Source: Atherinomorus stipes (lineage: Eukaryota > Chordata > Actinopteri > Atheriniformes > Atherinidae). From it: DNA of 64,000 bases. The notes under the pieces are model-generated. The model worked only from the letters and a program-made list of their open reading frames with translations. It did not search any database and was not told the origin of the DNA. Below, piece by piece: positions 13,758 through 26,034 of the stretch. The stretch spans positions 62,001 to 126,000 of the forward strand of contig JALJCO010010507.1 in NCBI GenBank assembly GCA_023101725.1, read 5' to 3'. The stretch's first letter is position 1. Each line of letters opens with the position of its first letter. Position numbers and translations under genes: made by a program.

Positions 13758-15235
13758 GTCGGATTTGGCAAAGAAACCTAAGGAAGAGAGGAGAAGAAAG
13801 AGAGGAAGGGACAGAACAAGAGTCAAGATAAGACTGCCTTTTACTGGCTGGAGTGACAGTACAGGATGCAAGATGGATGCTAGCTTAGCCATCGATGGGG
13901 GGCCTGTCACTGAGAAAACTGCTAAAAGTTCCATTGTAGGTCTTTAAATATACTATAAGTATTAGGGTTAGTTGTCCTGAAATAAACCCCCAAACGGGCA
14001 TCAAACCCTTTAAGAAAGGTAAATGCAGCAATATGGTTCTGGACATTATTAGAAGAGAACTCTAAAGCTCTGCCGGAGATTCAGGGTGTTGTAGGGGATG
14101 GTGAGCCTGCGATTGTAGGGGAAAGTGAGTCAGTGGTTCCTAATTCAGAGTTAACTTTAGGCGCTTTCGGACTGTAGGAACCTTTTGGAGTTCCTATAAC
14201 CTTTTCTTTTTTGCGCATTCGGACATATAGGAACTAGGGACCTCGGACCTCAGTTCCTAGAACCTTTTTAGCTCCTACTCTGAGGCAGGGTCTTTTCGGG
14301 GTTCCATAGGAACTGAAATACGTTTGGTGATTAGTAGAACTGGCAGGACGCGCCCCTTGCCTGAGCTCCGCTTCTTCCAGCCCCGCCATATTTAAAAAGT
14401 CTCACAGCTGTTTACCTGTTTACTGAGACTGTAATAACAACAAGAACTATTACAACAGGAGTGTACGAATTCATTATTAAATTGATCACAATGGTGCACG
14501 TCCGGAATCAATAACTATTTTGAAACGTCCAAAAGCAATTACTTTCATATTAATTTAATGACCAAATACAGCTGTAAAGTATAGCAGTAGAATCTGTGGC
14601 TGCCGCCCGGACACTTAAGTGGACGGACCGGCCACTTAGATTCCAGGTGCACTTCAACAAAAGGAAAACAAGGGAAAAGGAGGGAAAGCTGTAAGTTAGC
14701 TTTTATAATAGCTTTGAATAAAGGAGATGGAAAAGCCAAATATAGTTGCAAATTGTGTCAGTACAATCTGCGCCACTTTAGTGAACGAACCCCGGTCCGT
14801 CCACTCAAGTGTCCGGGCGTCCTTCAACAAAACATAAACAAGACAGCGCAGCTTTTCAATGGGGGGGCTGTTCCATTACATTATAGAAATGACCGAGGGA
14901 AAGCTGGTAAGTTAGCTTTTATAATAGCTTTGAATAAAAGAGATAAGAAACCTCAGTTTTGTATTAGATCTGCTGGGGCATAAATTTGTCACTGTCGGAG
15001 CGATTCCGTCACACATGGTTCTTAACAAGGTTCCTCCCTCATGTGCGAACGCACACTGAAGGCGAAGGGTAGTTCTTCTTACTAAACTGGGGAGGCGTAG
15101 TTATAGGAACTGCATTCTTAGAACCTTTCTGTCCGAATGCGCCTATTTATTTTGGATCTCAGCCCTGAAACTGAAGAACAACCTGGATCCTCACTGGTTG
15201 GACCAGCAGTTACAGGAGCTCAGCAATTAGGCTTG
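13758..15235 (+). pseudogene. Transposon-derived coding remnant split by a MITE
   Basis: The ATG at 13758 opens a 63-codon frame with a strongly basic start (KKPKEERRRKRGRDRTRV), resembling the N-terminus of uncharacterised multi-copy proteins linked to fish DNA transposons. A later frame from about 14050 (KALPEIQGVVGDGEPAIVGE) runs to 14157, where a MITE interrupts it. On the far side a compatible frame continues (DLSPETEEQPGSSLVGPAVT, about 15157-15216). This suggests one acidic coding stretch before the insertion. No function can be assigned. Confidence 0.4.
14158..15145. mobile_element. MITE with TAGGCGC...GCGCCTA ends and duplicated interior
   Basis: Terminal inverted repeats start TAGGCGCTTTCGGAC on the left and, read inward from the right, TAGGCGCATTCGGAC. 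Inside are an inverted pair of 26 bp with one mismatch (14606-14631 and 14792-14817, core GGACACTTAAGTGGACGG) and a direct near-repeat of about 48 bp (14681-14728 and 14895-14944, containing GTTAGCTTTTATAATAGC). I could not establish the target duplication, so the superfamily is open. Confidence 0.75.
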
Positions 15236-15239
15236 AAGC

Positions 15240-16270
15240 GTTTTTTGCAAGATTCTGTTCTCTCCTCCTCACATGCGGAACCCTGAACATTCTTTATTTT
15301 GTTCACTTTTGGACATTTCGCCTTAAAAAAGTGTTAAAAAATGTCTACAATAGTTAGGGGGCAATCGCCATTCCACCATTCTTCCACTCCAACATGGGGG
15401 TTAGGGTGTCAGAATGGCGGAATGCCAGCATGTAACCCAATATTTGTTAATGTATGTTTGTTTTTGGTGAGAAATCATGAAATAAATTATAAATTATAAA
15501 TTGAAGTGGATGTTTATGTTATTTTCCTTTTTGTCTTAAACTTAAGAACAACTTGATGAAACCATGTTGGCTCTTCTATCTGTTGGTCCATATTATGGAT
15601 AACAGTTCCTTTGTTTCATTCGACAGTGTTGCTTTTATATGCACATTAGATTTCTACTTAAGCTACATGAAACAATGAAAGTGTCCTTTCTGGACCAGTT
15701 CTTCTGAAATCTGGAAGACTTGATCAAGTCTTGAGCATTGAATGTAAAGAAACGTATTCTTGGTTTGTATTTAGAATTTGCACAAGTGTCCTCTTATGGC
15801 ATCTTATGGCCATAAGATGCCATCTTTAATGCACATTTTTATGCTTGATGTTTACATGTTGTTATTTAATGTTTCTGCCAACAGAAAGTACATTATGCTT
15901 GTTCATTTTTTATTTTTATTTTTTTAAGAAAACTTGGTGAAATGATTTCAGCATGTATAAGCAAGTTTTTTTTTTTTTTTTTTTAGCACATTTCAACAAT
16001 ACCACGATAATAATGATAATCATGATCATTTTGGTCACAATAACCATGACGTGAAATTTTCATACCATTACACGCCTAGTCCATATGATGAGGTAAACCA
16101 GATGATAGTAAAACATGGGATTCCCAAATATGGATGATTTTCATCCAGATTAAATCTTTTGAGCAACTAGCCCACAGGCGTCAATTAAGAAGGTGCATTT
16201 GAACAATCTTTGGTATTCACCCATTTTTGAAGTGTTTACCAAAATCAAGAACATTTGTATGCTTATGTGG
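15240..16270. other. No gene recognised
   Basis: AT-rich with T-runs (15966-15984). A short inverted pair (GCCATTCCACCATTC at about 15367 and AGAATGGCGGAATGCC at about 15411) may be the end of a small element. Confidence 0.35.
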
Positions 16271-16272
16271 TA

Positions 16273-17087
16273 CACAGCAAATTTTGCAGTGTTAAATCAA
16301 CACTTATAGAGTTAAATTTAACACTGTATCCGAGTGTATTTGGTCCTTATCAAAATAGTGTTGAATTAACTCTTTCCATAGTGTTGAAATTTCAGAGTAA
16401 AATTAACTCATAATTGAGTAAAAATTTAACACTGGCTTACACTGTATAGTGTTAATAGAACTTAACACTGTAGGTTAATAACACTGGATAGAGTTAATCT
16501 GATTCTCAGCAGTGTTAAAGAGTTACTTGATTGTGGTGATAAATCAACTCAAGCGTAAATACTTTTTGCACCTGTATTGAGTTCGTGGAGGTGTACACTA
16601 AGCGCACAACAAAGTTTTGATAATAACATCCATCCCATTATGAACTGAGCTATGGACTGAGCCACCACTCGAGCTCATAACAGCATCACAGTATTTGTGA
16701 CTGTTGTGAAGAATAGCTTTTTGCTATGACAGTTGTCAGGTGTGTGCTGGTGACAAACTGTCGACTTCAACAACATATGCTGATGGACACATACTACACA
16801 CCAAGGAGACCCAGAGGGATCACATATCTACTTAACTCGCGGTGCAGGACCATACAGAGAAGTCACAAAGCATGATGGGAAATATTCAACTAAAGAGGGC
16901 GGAGTCTTCCTGGGTGCACTTAGTTACACTTGATAGAGTCAATTATACACTGACAGAGGAAACTTGTTTTAACTCTGAAAGTTTTCACCTGCACTGGTGG
17001 TCATTTTACTCTCAATGGTGTTAGAATTACTCTGAAAGAGTTAATAGGATTTAACAACTCAAATTTAACACTGAGGATTTTACTGTG
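16273..17087. mobile_element. TA-flanked MITE (mariner-type ends) with repeated AGTGTTAA motifs
   Basis: The left end CACAGCAAATTTTGCAGTG and the right end (reverse complement CACAGTAAAATCCTCAGTG) are matching inverted repeats. TA flanks both sides (16271-16272 and 17088-17089). Both ends are packed with AGTGTTAA / TTAACACT steps in both orientations. There is no transposase, so it depends on another element. Confidence 0.8.
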
Positions 17088-17089
17088 TA

Positions 17090-18002
17090 GGTGTGTGTGT
17101 GCGTGTGTTTGCTAGTGTGCATGACCTCCTTTTGTTATGTGCAGAAACCAAACAGACTCCTCCAGTCTCTGTTTGAGTGCAGACAACAGCTGCTGTAATT
17201 AACTGAACTGTTTTGAAACACTTCTTGTTTGCAGTCTTTATAACATCACTAAAACCTGCCGCTTAACTGAGAGAGAAGAGAAAAGTACACATTAGAAGAG
17301 GATTGATGTATTTTAGGAAATTAGAAGAAGATAAAATGCATGATGGCATTGCAACTCTTACTAAAAAGTATAGAAGCAATGTCCTTAATTGTGAAAATAT
17401 AACACCCAGTACCAGCTGTATCTTGTTGTAACCACTGTGGTATGCACTGGAGTCCACCTTGCACCGCTTTATCTGCACTTTTATGTTCCCTTGGACTTTT
17501 GTCCATCGTTGCTTTCCTGCACAGCTGTCTGTTTCTCTCTCTCTGGAACAAAAGGTTACATCAGACTAAAGCCCACAGGTCCCTTATTAAAAGACATCAA
17601 GTTCCTTTTCAAATACTTTTGCAGTTACAGTTTAAATTAAACTTGCATTTGAAGAGTTCATTTGCAAAAACAGACAAACACCTTTCAGAAAAAAAGAGTT
17701 AGCTGCTTTTGCAAATAAACTCTTCATTTACTTTTTGAATATTTTCACCAAATCAAACTCACATGAAGTAGAGGGTTTTAATGATGAAAAATGGAGATAG
17801 GAGGTTTGTACCCGACAGCGATGAAAAGCCGTGAACTCCGTTTTTCCACAATGGTGTTCGTCTGTTTTTGCAAATGAACTTTTCATTTGTCATTTAAAAC
17901 TGTTTATTGTTTCTCATATGAATTCATCTCTAAACAACTTAATCGAGCAAGAAAATTATGGGAAAGGGATCACAGTTAGCATTAGCCACATAGTATAATA
18001 AC
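17090..18002. other. No gene recognised
   Basis: Contains a short (TG)n at 17090-17110 and AT-rich sequence. Overlapping short open frames on both strands (17260-17700) have no domain or splice context. Confidence 0.35.
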
Positions 18003-18490
18003 AGGGTTCTTGCAGGTTTCAGCAAGTTATATTTAAGACTTTTTAAAGACTTTCAATAAATTAAATTTGAGACCAACATGATGCATTATTCGAAACATTT
18101 AAATAATGCCAGAAATTCAAAATAGGGGTGGGACTTGATTGAAAAAAAAAAATCTAATTAATTACAGGGTTTGTAAATGTATCAGTCTTGATTGATCGCA
18201 TAACAATAAGTGCCCCAAGGGGTCCCCTTTTTAGAAAATGGATAGTGGACAACTGAATCAAATAATTGACAGACATTAATATTGTTAACTCAAGCGCTAA
18301 GAAAAATATATATTTGTTTTTTTAATTTAAAAGAAATTGAAGATATCTCTCAGAATTATCTGACCCTTTCAGAAAGATGAACAGAATCAACCTCTGATAT
18401 ATTATTGAGTGTATTCTACTGTGGCCAATGCTCCTCGGAACGAATAAAAATAAAAAATTAAGACTTGTTTAGATCAAATTTAAGACCTTG
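18003..18490. repeat. Remnants of hAT-like repeat ends
   Basis: CAGGGTTCTTGCAGG at 18003 followed by TTAAGACTTTTTAAAGAC resembles a frequent fish repeat whose opposite end (CCCGCGGGAACCCT) is visible at about 56453-56466. A second fragment (GGGGTGGGACTTGATTG at about 18125) looks like another hAT-type end. Both are partial. Confidence 0.35.
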
Positions 18491-18887
18491 GATGAAAGAA
18501 TAGCCCTTTTTCAAGGAGTCATGACCCAGAAATCCCACTTTTTCATGTTAAAACAAGTGTATCGGAATAGGACCTCAGCTGAAACATGCCAGAAACTCCG
18601 AAGAGTGAAAGTTGCTTCGTTTTTGGGAGCGAAAATAAAGACTTGTGCAAGTGAAATCCGTCTCAAACCGTGCCTCTGGGCCTCTACTCGCGCGCCGTGG
18701 TGAGTTTGAATGCAACAGCCTCTCCCCCTGCCTGTAATTCGCTCTTTAGCTTTGTTTTGCTGTGGTCGGGACGTTTCTTGGTGGAGATTTCTGTTTATAT
18801 CTCCAGCCAATGACAGAGCTAAGAGCATGACGCCGTGTGGAAATAAGTTCATGATTGGAGCAGACACTAGTCACTCAAACTCTCAAA

Positions 18888-18941
<54 letters not shown>

Positions 18942-18969
18942 GAATGGCGGATGCGCTGAAGGAAAGGTA
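18491..18969 (+). other. Exon-like leader of unknown origin with (AAAG)n
   Basis: A GC-richer block contains an (AAAG)n tract at about 18893-18941. Directly after it, the ATG at 18944 in good context is followed by seven codons and a consensus splice donor (GGAAAG then GTAAGAG, 18962-18969). It looks like a short first coding exon, but no second exon is identifiable. Similar leaders occur in fish DNA transposons. Confidence 0.3.
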
Positions 18970-20929
18970 AGAGCTTCAGATAGTGCACTTTGGAAAACCA
19001 GGGTTAATATTAGTTTGGCTTTTACCCGCTTCTGAGCTCTGAAGGAAAGGCTTGAAGCTGAATAGGCTGAAGAACGAGGCATCCATTAGCCTGAGAGGGA
19101 GGGGCGCTCAGTTTGAAGACTGTTCGCAAACAGAGACGGTGGGGGGACTTCGGACTCTGCCTTTTAGGTATTGGTGCAATGAAGGCGTTTTAACGCAGAT
19201 AATGCCTTATAGAGAGGCCCACTCCTGATGCCTCGTCTCTCCCATTCGTATATGGATGTACGCCGGAGGGTGACTCAACAAAATATCACCCGGAGGAGTC
19301 AAAGTGATAGCCTTAGAGATATGGGAGAGGACACTGGCTTTAGAAAATTAGACTGAGTTCTTGCAAAATACTCGTCGTAACACAAAGATCATCAAATAAA
19401 AAAAAAAATGTTATAATGCTGGAGGAAGACACAAGGATTAAATGTTTAAAAGCATCTAGGCTGTACACATCTGTACTGTCATAGTCTGAAAGTGGGTAAA
19501 GGCTGCACTCAAGAAGTGATTTAAAAAGCTATTTGTGTTTTATAAGCAACAAAAATACATCTTCAAAAACATCTTACATCATCTTGTCCCTCTGTAATTC
19601 TCAAATGCCAAATAAAGGCCATTAGTGTGTCCTTGTGCACATACAGCTAGCGTTGCACAGTTAGCGATGTGATAACAGCTCCGCTGCTTAGGGCAGCAAG
19701 TTGTGCAGCTAACAGAAACAAAAAACCTGGCAAACAAAGCAGACATTGTGTACTTTCAGTAAATGCAGCCTTTTGAATCTAATTTATAAAGATTTTAGTG
19801 TTGAAAATGCAATCAGCTCCCCTTGTTCTCCTCATGATGGCTTTATTTGATCTTTGTCTACAAATGGTTATCTGCTCTCTTCTACGAGTCCGTCACAGTG
19901 TCAGATTACTCAGGTCTGGACATAAATCCAGGCTTTTAACGAGTTCTCTCTCTATCCCATGTATGTTTTCTTGTCAGTTTGAAAGTGTAAATCACACTTT
20001 CACCGGATTAAAAACAGAAAACTTTCTTCTGATGTTAGTTTTTCTGAGCACAGACCTGATTATGTTTCCCTTAACATACCCTTGATCAGATTAAGTGAAG
20101 GTTGTGTCGATTGAAATGGTTCTGAGCTATAAAGGAATGCATTTGCTTTCAGGCGGTGGGATGGGAGAGCTGCAAAGATCAGGATATTTGTTCCCACTTC
20201 TCACTGGAAGGTTGTTGTTTTTTTATCCTTTAACCCTTTTTTCTCAGAAAAAATGAACACTTGCTTAAAAGCATCATGTCTGCACTTGTGATGGCTCTCT
20301 CATTATGGCAGAATGGCCCTTAGACGAGACTTTACTGTCATTCAGCGTTTTCACTGTACAGTACAACAGAAGGAAATTCTGTTTCAGCAGATGAAACTGC
20401 TGCAATAATAAATAGGAAGAAAAAATACAGAAAAATGGAAGATTCTTGGCGCTAAATGGTTTATAAAAATTAAAGTTTTTACATAAAGCAGCATAGAAAC
20501 ATAACAGAGCAAACTAAAGCAAGTTTGAACTACTGTAGGTATGAAGTTTTACAGCTAAAAAGTCATAGATAAATCTATCCTGACAGGAACAGTGAAGGAA
20601 GTAACAGCGTTAAAACAACGACAATTACCAATAGCGTTACTTTTTTCAGTAACAGGTAATCTAATTGCCTACTCTTTCCATCGTTACAATGCTGTGTTTC
20701 AGTCAGGAATGGACATATCGATATCCTGGAGTTGATACGAGCCAGACAAAATATCAGATTCGATACGTTTTTGAGTATTGAGATACCACTGCACAAATAC
20801 TAAACATGCAATTTCTTTACATTTCTGAGAGTTTTAGGCAATTAAATTATGCAAAAAACCCCACTAGATTCTAGTTTTTTGTCACATGATCATCGTAGCC
20901 AATTAGATATTATAATGATGATGCAACTG
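18970..20929. other. No gene recognised
   Basis: AT-rich sequence with no clear element ends. A short inverted pair (TCTCTCCCAT at about 19238 and ATGGGAGAGGA at about 19321) and old 'cgatat'-type hAT relics near 20705-20800 are visible. No coding evidence. Confidence 0.35.
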
Positions 20930-21545
20930 TTAAGCCTGGATCGAACTACACGAATTTAGCCCAATTTTGGCCTGACGGAGACGTTGCAGACAGTCGCTCA
21001 CTGTCGTGGCCGATTTTGCATTGTCAGGTCGCAGACCGTTGCGTCTTCGCTCCATGTAGTGTGACACCATCAGTGATTGGCGATTTGGCATCTGCGACGC
21101 TTCACGACAGTGACGAGAAAGACTGGCATGTCAGAATTTTTTGGTTTTGTCCGCTTAGTGTGACATGTCCTGCGATGTGTCCCTACTGTACATATCGACC
21201 AATAGAAGGACAGCGTGCCCCTCACTTCCACCAGAGAGACGCTCAGGAGTGCCAGCACACAAACAACGATGGACAAAACGGGGGGGAGACACAGCCGCTC
21301 TCCGGTGGAACGGAGGAGAGATTTGTGGAGCTGAGGCATCAGTTTCTGCCTCATTGATGTGCAGAATGGAGACTACTGGCGTAGCCAGAAAAAAACATGG
21401 GTGTACCAACAAATACAGTACTGGGTGTGCCAAATTTATTTTCAACAGTGTTACACCTCCATGAACATTCAAAAGAGTGTATCTCTTTCGAATACATTAC
21501 TTTATTAACACGAAACATCTCCACATGATGTGTGTGTTCTGTCAG
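20930..21545. other. Probable DNA-transposon remnant, class unknown
   Basis: A GC-richer block (20935-21360) interrupts AT-rich surroundings, with overlapping open frames on both strands that have no recognised domain. From 21366 another sequence begins; it is split by the hAT-like element at 21546 and resumes at 22527. Confidence 0.3.
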
Positions 21546-22526
21546 TAGAGCCCTATGAAATCCGTTTTATTTTTTCTAAAATTCCATTTTAATTTTTCAC
21601 ATTTTCGTTTTTTTTTCCGTTTTTCATTTTTGAGAATTCCTTTTTTATTAGTTTTACACAAATTTAACACCAATACAGTGTATAAAACAATTAAATTTAG
21701 CCAATTAATGCCGTTATAATTTCTAAATTCAGTGCTTTCACCTTTTTAAACATATTCAAGGCAAAAACATGGTACAAGTTTAAACAAACAAAAAAAAGAA
21801 AAGAAAGAAAATGCAAATAGTAAATAATACATAATTCAGAACAGTACTAATTTACAGATGGTGGTCCACACCATAGATCATAAGAAACATATGTCCAGGT
21901 TAGATCACCGGACACACAAGGCTAATGATCATGGGGAAACTGCTCTGTCCTGTATTCTGCTGCTTTGAAACCGCGTCCATCCAGAGCAGAGCGGATGGAA
22001 GTAAGGCAGTCAATAGAAAGCAAAGTTGATCCAGCCAATTGTTAAAATAAAACACTTTGTGCAGACTCTGGATCATGTTTTACTCTGAAACATCAACGTT
22101 ACATCCAAACCTGCTGCACCAAGCCGTCAGCTGAGGGAATCTCACTTTACACTACGTGACACCTGGATGACGACACATTCATGGGCTGTAGTTTAATTCA
22201 CCAGTAGATGCACAACAACCAAGGAAAAGTGATCAAACAAATAGCAAACATGTGGTACACAGATAGGTCTGGCTAAATAACCAGGAGGAAAGTTGGCGAT
22301 GCTGCACCGCAGAGCACGCGTGGGGTGGGTGCGTTCTGCAGCCTAGTGACCCTCCCTTGGAGCATTTTTCCGCGCAAAGCTTTCCCTTTTTATAAAGAAA
22401 AAAACACATTTTCGGCAATCGTTGCTCATTTCCGCGACATTCCGTGTTTATAATAAATTCAGTTTTTAATGTTCAATTCTGTGATTCCGTCCATGATTCC
22501 GTGATCGCGGATTTCATAGGGCTCTA
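21546..22526. mobile_element. hAT-like non-autonomous element
   Basis: Perfect 19-bp terminal inverted repeats TAGAGCCCTATGAAATCCG at 21546-21564 and 22508-22526. If the first base is counted as flank, the 8-bp flanks (CTGTCAGT and ATATCAGT) agree at 6 positions, consistent with an old hAT-type 8-bp duplication. The interior holds no transposase. Confidence 0.75.
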
Positions 22527-23866
22527 TATCAGTAATGGTCAACAGTAGTTCACAGCAGGTCCAAACATTCACGTATGTGACACTCAAATAAATAAATGAC
22601 AAAGTCATAGAAAAATCACACTTTGTGTTTAAATAAAAAACAGCAAAAACATAACAGGCAGTACGTCCAATGAGATTAAAATATTGATTTTTATACCGTA
22701 TGTTATTTATTGTACTGTTTTTTAATACCTGTTTTTTATTTCTCTATGGACCATATTTCTTGTGTCTGAAATAAAGTTTGAATGAATTGAAATTTGACAC
22801 ACTCATGCACGTACTCATGCTCTCTCACGGCCATAATCCACATTATGCATGATCATCAAAGCTAATTAACCATCTGAACACACCTATTGGGTGCAGAGTA
22901 TAGACACAACGATGCTGTTATTATTTCATCGTGTCTCTGATTTCATGCAGTTGCCGTGTTTTCCGACGTGCGCTCTGCTGGCGGCCCTGATGGAGCACAC
23001 ACATGTGAGGACTCACATGTGTGCGTTTGTTAGAACAACACACTTTATTCCACTTTATAGCACTTTCACTTTATGGTTTTGGCCCTGCTTGGCACTGGGC
23101 GTCCTGCGTGCAGTTCATGATGCACCTGGTGGAAGCAACGGCTCTGATCAGAGTCCAGTTTCTCCGCGAGCTGAATTTCAAAGATAAGCAGCGAGATGCT
23201 TTTCAGTCTCTCTGTGCGCATCATAGCTCTGTTGGTGGATTTAATCCTTTTAAAAACTGAAAGGCTCCACAGAGAAACTGGAACAGGTGTTACCAGAGTA
23301 CCAGTAAACAGTTCATGTTGGGAAAAACATCTTTGTCACGAGTGCAGAAATAATGGACGTGAACTGATGTACTAAAATGTGTCATCTGTATTTGCTGTTT
23401 CTATTCCGAATTAAATATTTGCTCTTAAGGTTTGCAAGCCATCCTGTTTTAATTTGTGGCTTTCCAGCTTTTCCTTTTTAATGTGACTGTGTAGAGAAAA
23501 TAAAGGCAAGTCACATTTTGTTGCATGCTTTGTTGGGAGCGCTACCTTTTAACCTCTGCTGTTTTCAGTTAAAACTGTGGGGTGTTTTATGGATAAAAGA
23601 CTTGTTGTGGACCACTACTTTTACTGGACCATTGCTGTTGTAACAGGAGCATATTTGCTGCATCATCATCTGCTACTGGAGTACAGTATGGCTTAAAAGA
23701 TACGTAGCACTGGCAACTGGTCAAAAATAAGTGTTTACTAAATCTACAGTTATGAATGTAGCCTGGAATGGAATACATCATTCACATCTCAGGAATCTCA
23801 GCTTTCCAGTGGTGTATAACATGTAGGTATCTGCACGGTAGACTGAGTGAAATGCATATTAATAGG
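22527..23866. other. No gene recognised; LINE tail at 22735-22795
   Basis: TGTGTCTGAAATAAAGTTTG at about 22762 followed by AATGAATTGAA is typical of a LINE 3' tail. The remaining sequence, including a GC-richer patch at 22960-23250, holds open frames without motif. Confidence 0.35.
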
Positions 23867-24370
23867 GATGCACGATGTTGGAATTTTGGTCGATATCCGA
23901 TATGCCGATATTTTGAAACTCATGTGGCCGCTAACCAATATCGATACCGATGTTAAAGCTGAAAAAATAAGCAGTCATTTCAAATAGCAGTTTTGTTATC
24001 TGTTTCCAACACTTTGAAAAATAGGGGCAGGAGAAAACATCAATATACTGAAATATTGCGATATTTTCATATGCCGATATCAAATCGATGATTAGAAATG
24101 AAATCCGGTATCTATCTATTTTACTTACAAAATCTTGCAAGATTTCATTGTTCTGTTACAAAATCTTACGATATTTCATAAATTCCCACAAGATTTTGTA
24201 ACAGAACGACAAAATATCGCAAGATTTCATGAGTAAAATAGAACAATGCTGCATTTTTAAATGTCAATATGATATCAACATATGAAAATATCACAAAATG
24301 TTCCTGAATTCTCGTAAGCTTTTGTAACGGATCAATGAGATATCACGAGATTTAGTAAAATAGACAGATA
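23867..24370 (+). mobile_element. hAT-type element end with internal palindrome
   Basis: It starts TAGGGATGCACGATGTTGG and continues with CGATATCCGATATGCCGATA, a hAT-type end common in fish. A similar end faces the other way at 63780-63908. A perfect 17-bp inverted pair (24151-24167 and 24190-24206, TTCTGTTACAAAATCTT) sits inside. The right end is not clear. Confidence 0.5.
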
Positions 24371-24493
24371 GTGCGAACTCGTCACATCCTGCCCACAGGA
24401 CGTCTGGTACCAACAGGTTAAACAATGCACTCTTATTACTTGTTTTTGTCCTGTTAGATTTTGTTCAGCTCATCCAAAAAATGGTCAAGTCTG

Positions 24494-24807
24494 GTGTGGA
24501 GTGGATGAGATGGACAAAAATAAAAAGGATGGGGAAGATAGACCTTTGCAGGAACTAACTGAAGGGCTCTTAAGGTCTGCTAATGAGTCTGAGACAGGTT
24601 TAGGGGGTGGGGTCTGGAAACCAGGTGGAGCTCTGACCCCGGATGCTATGAAAGGTCTTCCGCCAGGGTTTCTCTCTCTTTCGCCTGCCCTGCTCCGTCC
24701 CGGTTGGGGACCTTGTTTCATTGAATAAATGCCTGATTAAGGGTTCAAAAACTTATCTGTCATTGTGTTGTCCCTTTTGTAATGGCTCTTGAGCCAGGGT
24801 CGTAACA
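24494..24807 (+). mobile_element. Endogenous retrovirus 5' LTR (approximate left edge)
   Basis: The stretch runs from TGTGGAGTGG to GTCGTAACA, so it has TG...CA ends. It carries a polyadenylation signal AATAAA (24724-24729) about 80 bp before its end, as expected for the R/U5 part. The position is fixed by the primer-binding site that follows. The left edge is a guess. No gag, pol or env could be recognised downstream, so this is a remnant. A second GAGCCGGAGTCGTAACA at about 25226-25242 resembles the LTR end. Confidence 0.6.
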
Positions 24808-24809
24808 AT

Positions 24810-24827
24810 TGGGGGCTTGTCCGGGAT
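24810..24827 (+). other. Retroviral primer-binding site, tRNA-Pro type
   Basis: TGGGGGCTTGTCCGGGAT differs at one base from the tRNA-Pro primer-binding site known from gammaretroviruses. It lies two bases after the LTR's terminal CA, exactly where reverse transcription would start. This is the strongest evidence for the LTR call. Confidence 0.8.
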
Positions 24828-26034
24828 TTTTTGTGTTTCTGGACGTGTTGTCCCTTGGTTTACCCTTGACATGGTTTGTAGTATTGTTCCAATGCGTGTT
24901 TGTTGGCGTTTGACTTTTGTGATTGAACGGTGATATCAGCGCCATTGTGGAGAGTCAGCAGGTTTTTTTTTTGGCTGTGCAAATTTAAGTAGTGAAATAA
25001 AGTCAGACGTAGTCGTGGATTATATGCAATAAATTGATATTGAATGTGTCAAAGACCACGAGTATGTTAATTGGATCTAAACACAGATTGTCACTCATCT
25101 ACCTCATTTTACTCATTTATCACTCATTTACCCATCATAAAACAAGACAAGAAAGCAGTTATCAAATGGCAAGTTTATGCTGCTTTGGCTGTAAAAGATA
25201 TTCTTCCTCCTGCTGATCCTGGGCCTGGACCTGAGCCGGAGTCGTAACAATGGTTGGGATGAAGAAGCACAAAGTTTCACTGGAAATAATATCACTTTAA
25301 GTTATAGGGTGCAACTTGAGGTGGAACTTATAGAAGACAGCGAGATCAATCCATCTTCCAAGTGGTTTGGGCAAATTCAAATATGCAAAATCTTTAAAAG
25401 AGAAAATCTATAAAGGGAGTAAACCAGTTCAATAGTTTCCAGTCTGTGAGTTCTTGTGTCTGTAGAGTCAATGAGTCACATAGTAAAGCTCTGTTGATCC
25501 TTGCTGCAGCCATCTGCATGAGGAGGACTGGAAACCTGAGTGCAGGCTGAGACTGCTATGAGGTGCATGGTTAATGGAAAGAACAGAGGAGTTTGTGTTT
25601 GTCAGTAACAAATAGTGAGCACAAAAATTACACAGTTTGATTAGCATTAAAATCAATTTCAATACCTTGTCAGGGATGCACTTGAGAGGACTTTTTTTTT
25701 TTGGTCTGGATTCAACACAAGAAAAACAAAACACTTATCCAATAGTTTTAATTATAACAGCTCCTCACCAGGAGACAACTTTATCCAATATACGATTAAA
25801 CTGACACTCTCGTCTGCTATTAGAAAAACATTTATAGTTGGAATGGAAACTGCTCTGCAGTCTACATGCTGGAAAGTCATAAATTTGACAACTTAAACTG
25901 GTGAAGTGTTGTAGTAGAGTCTTCACAAAACAATTAGTCTGTAGAAAAATGCCAGACATTTCTTGATGAAACTAAGCTTTTTGATACTGTTACACTTTAT
26001 AGAGAACAATATTTACACCAAAGAGATTAAATAG
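24828..26034. other. No gene recognised; possible retroviral leader
   Basis: The first part may be untranslated leader of the retrovirus, but no long open frame follows. The remainder is AT-rich without clear features. Confidence 0.35.

Noticed and set aside
18890..19082. Open frames reading KERKKERK / FLSFFLSFF
   Set aside because: They are translations of the (AAAG)n microsatellite on both strands.
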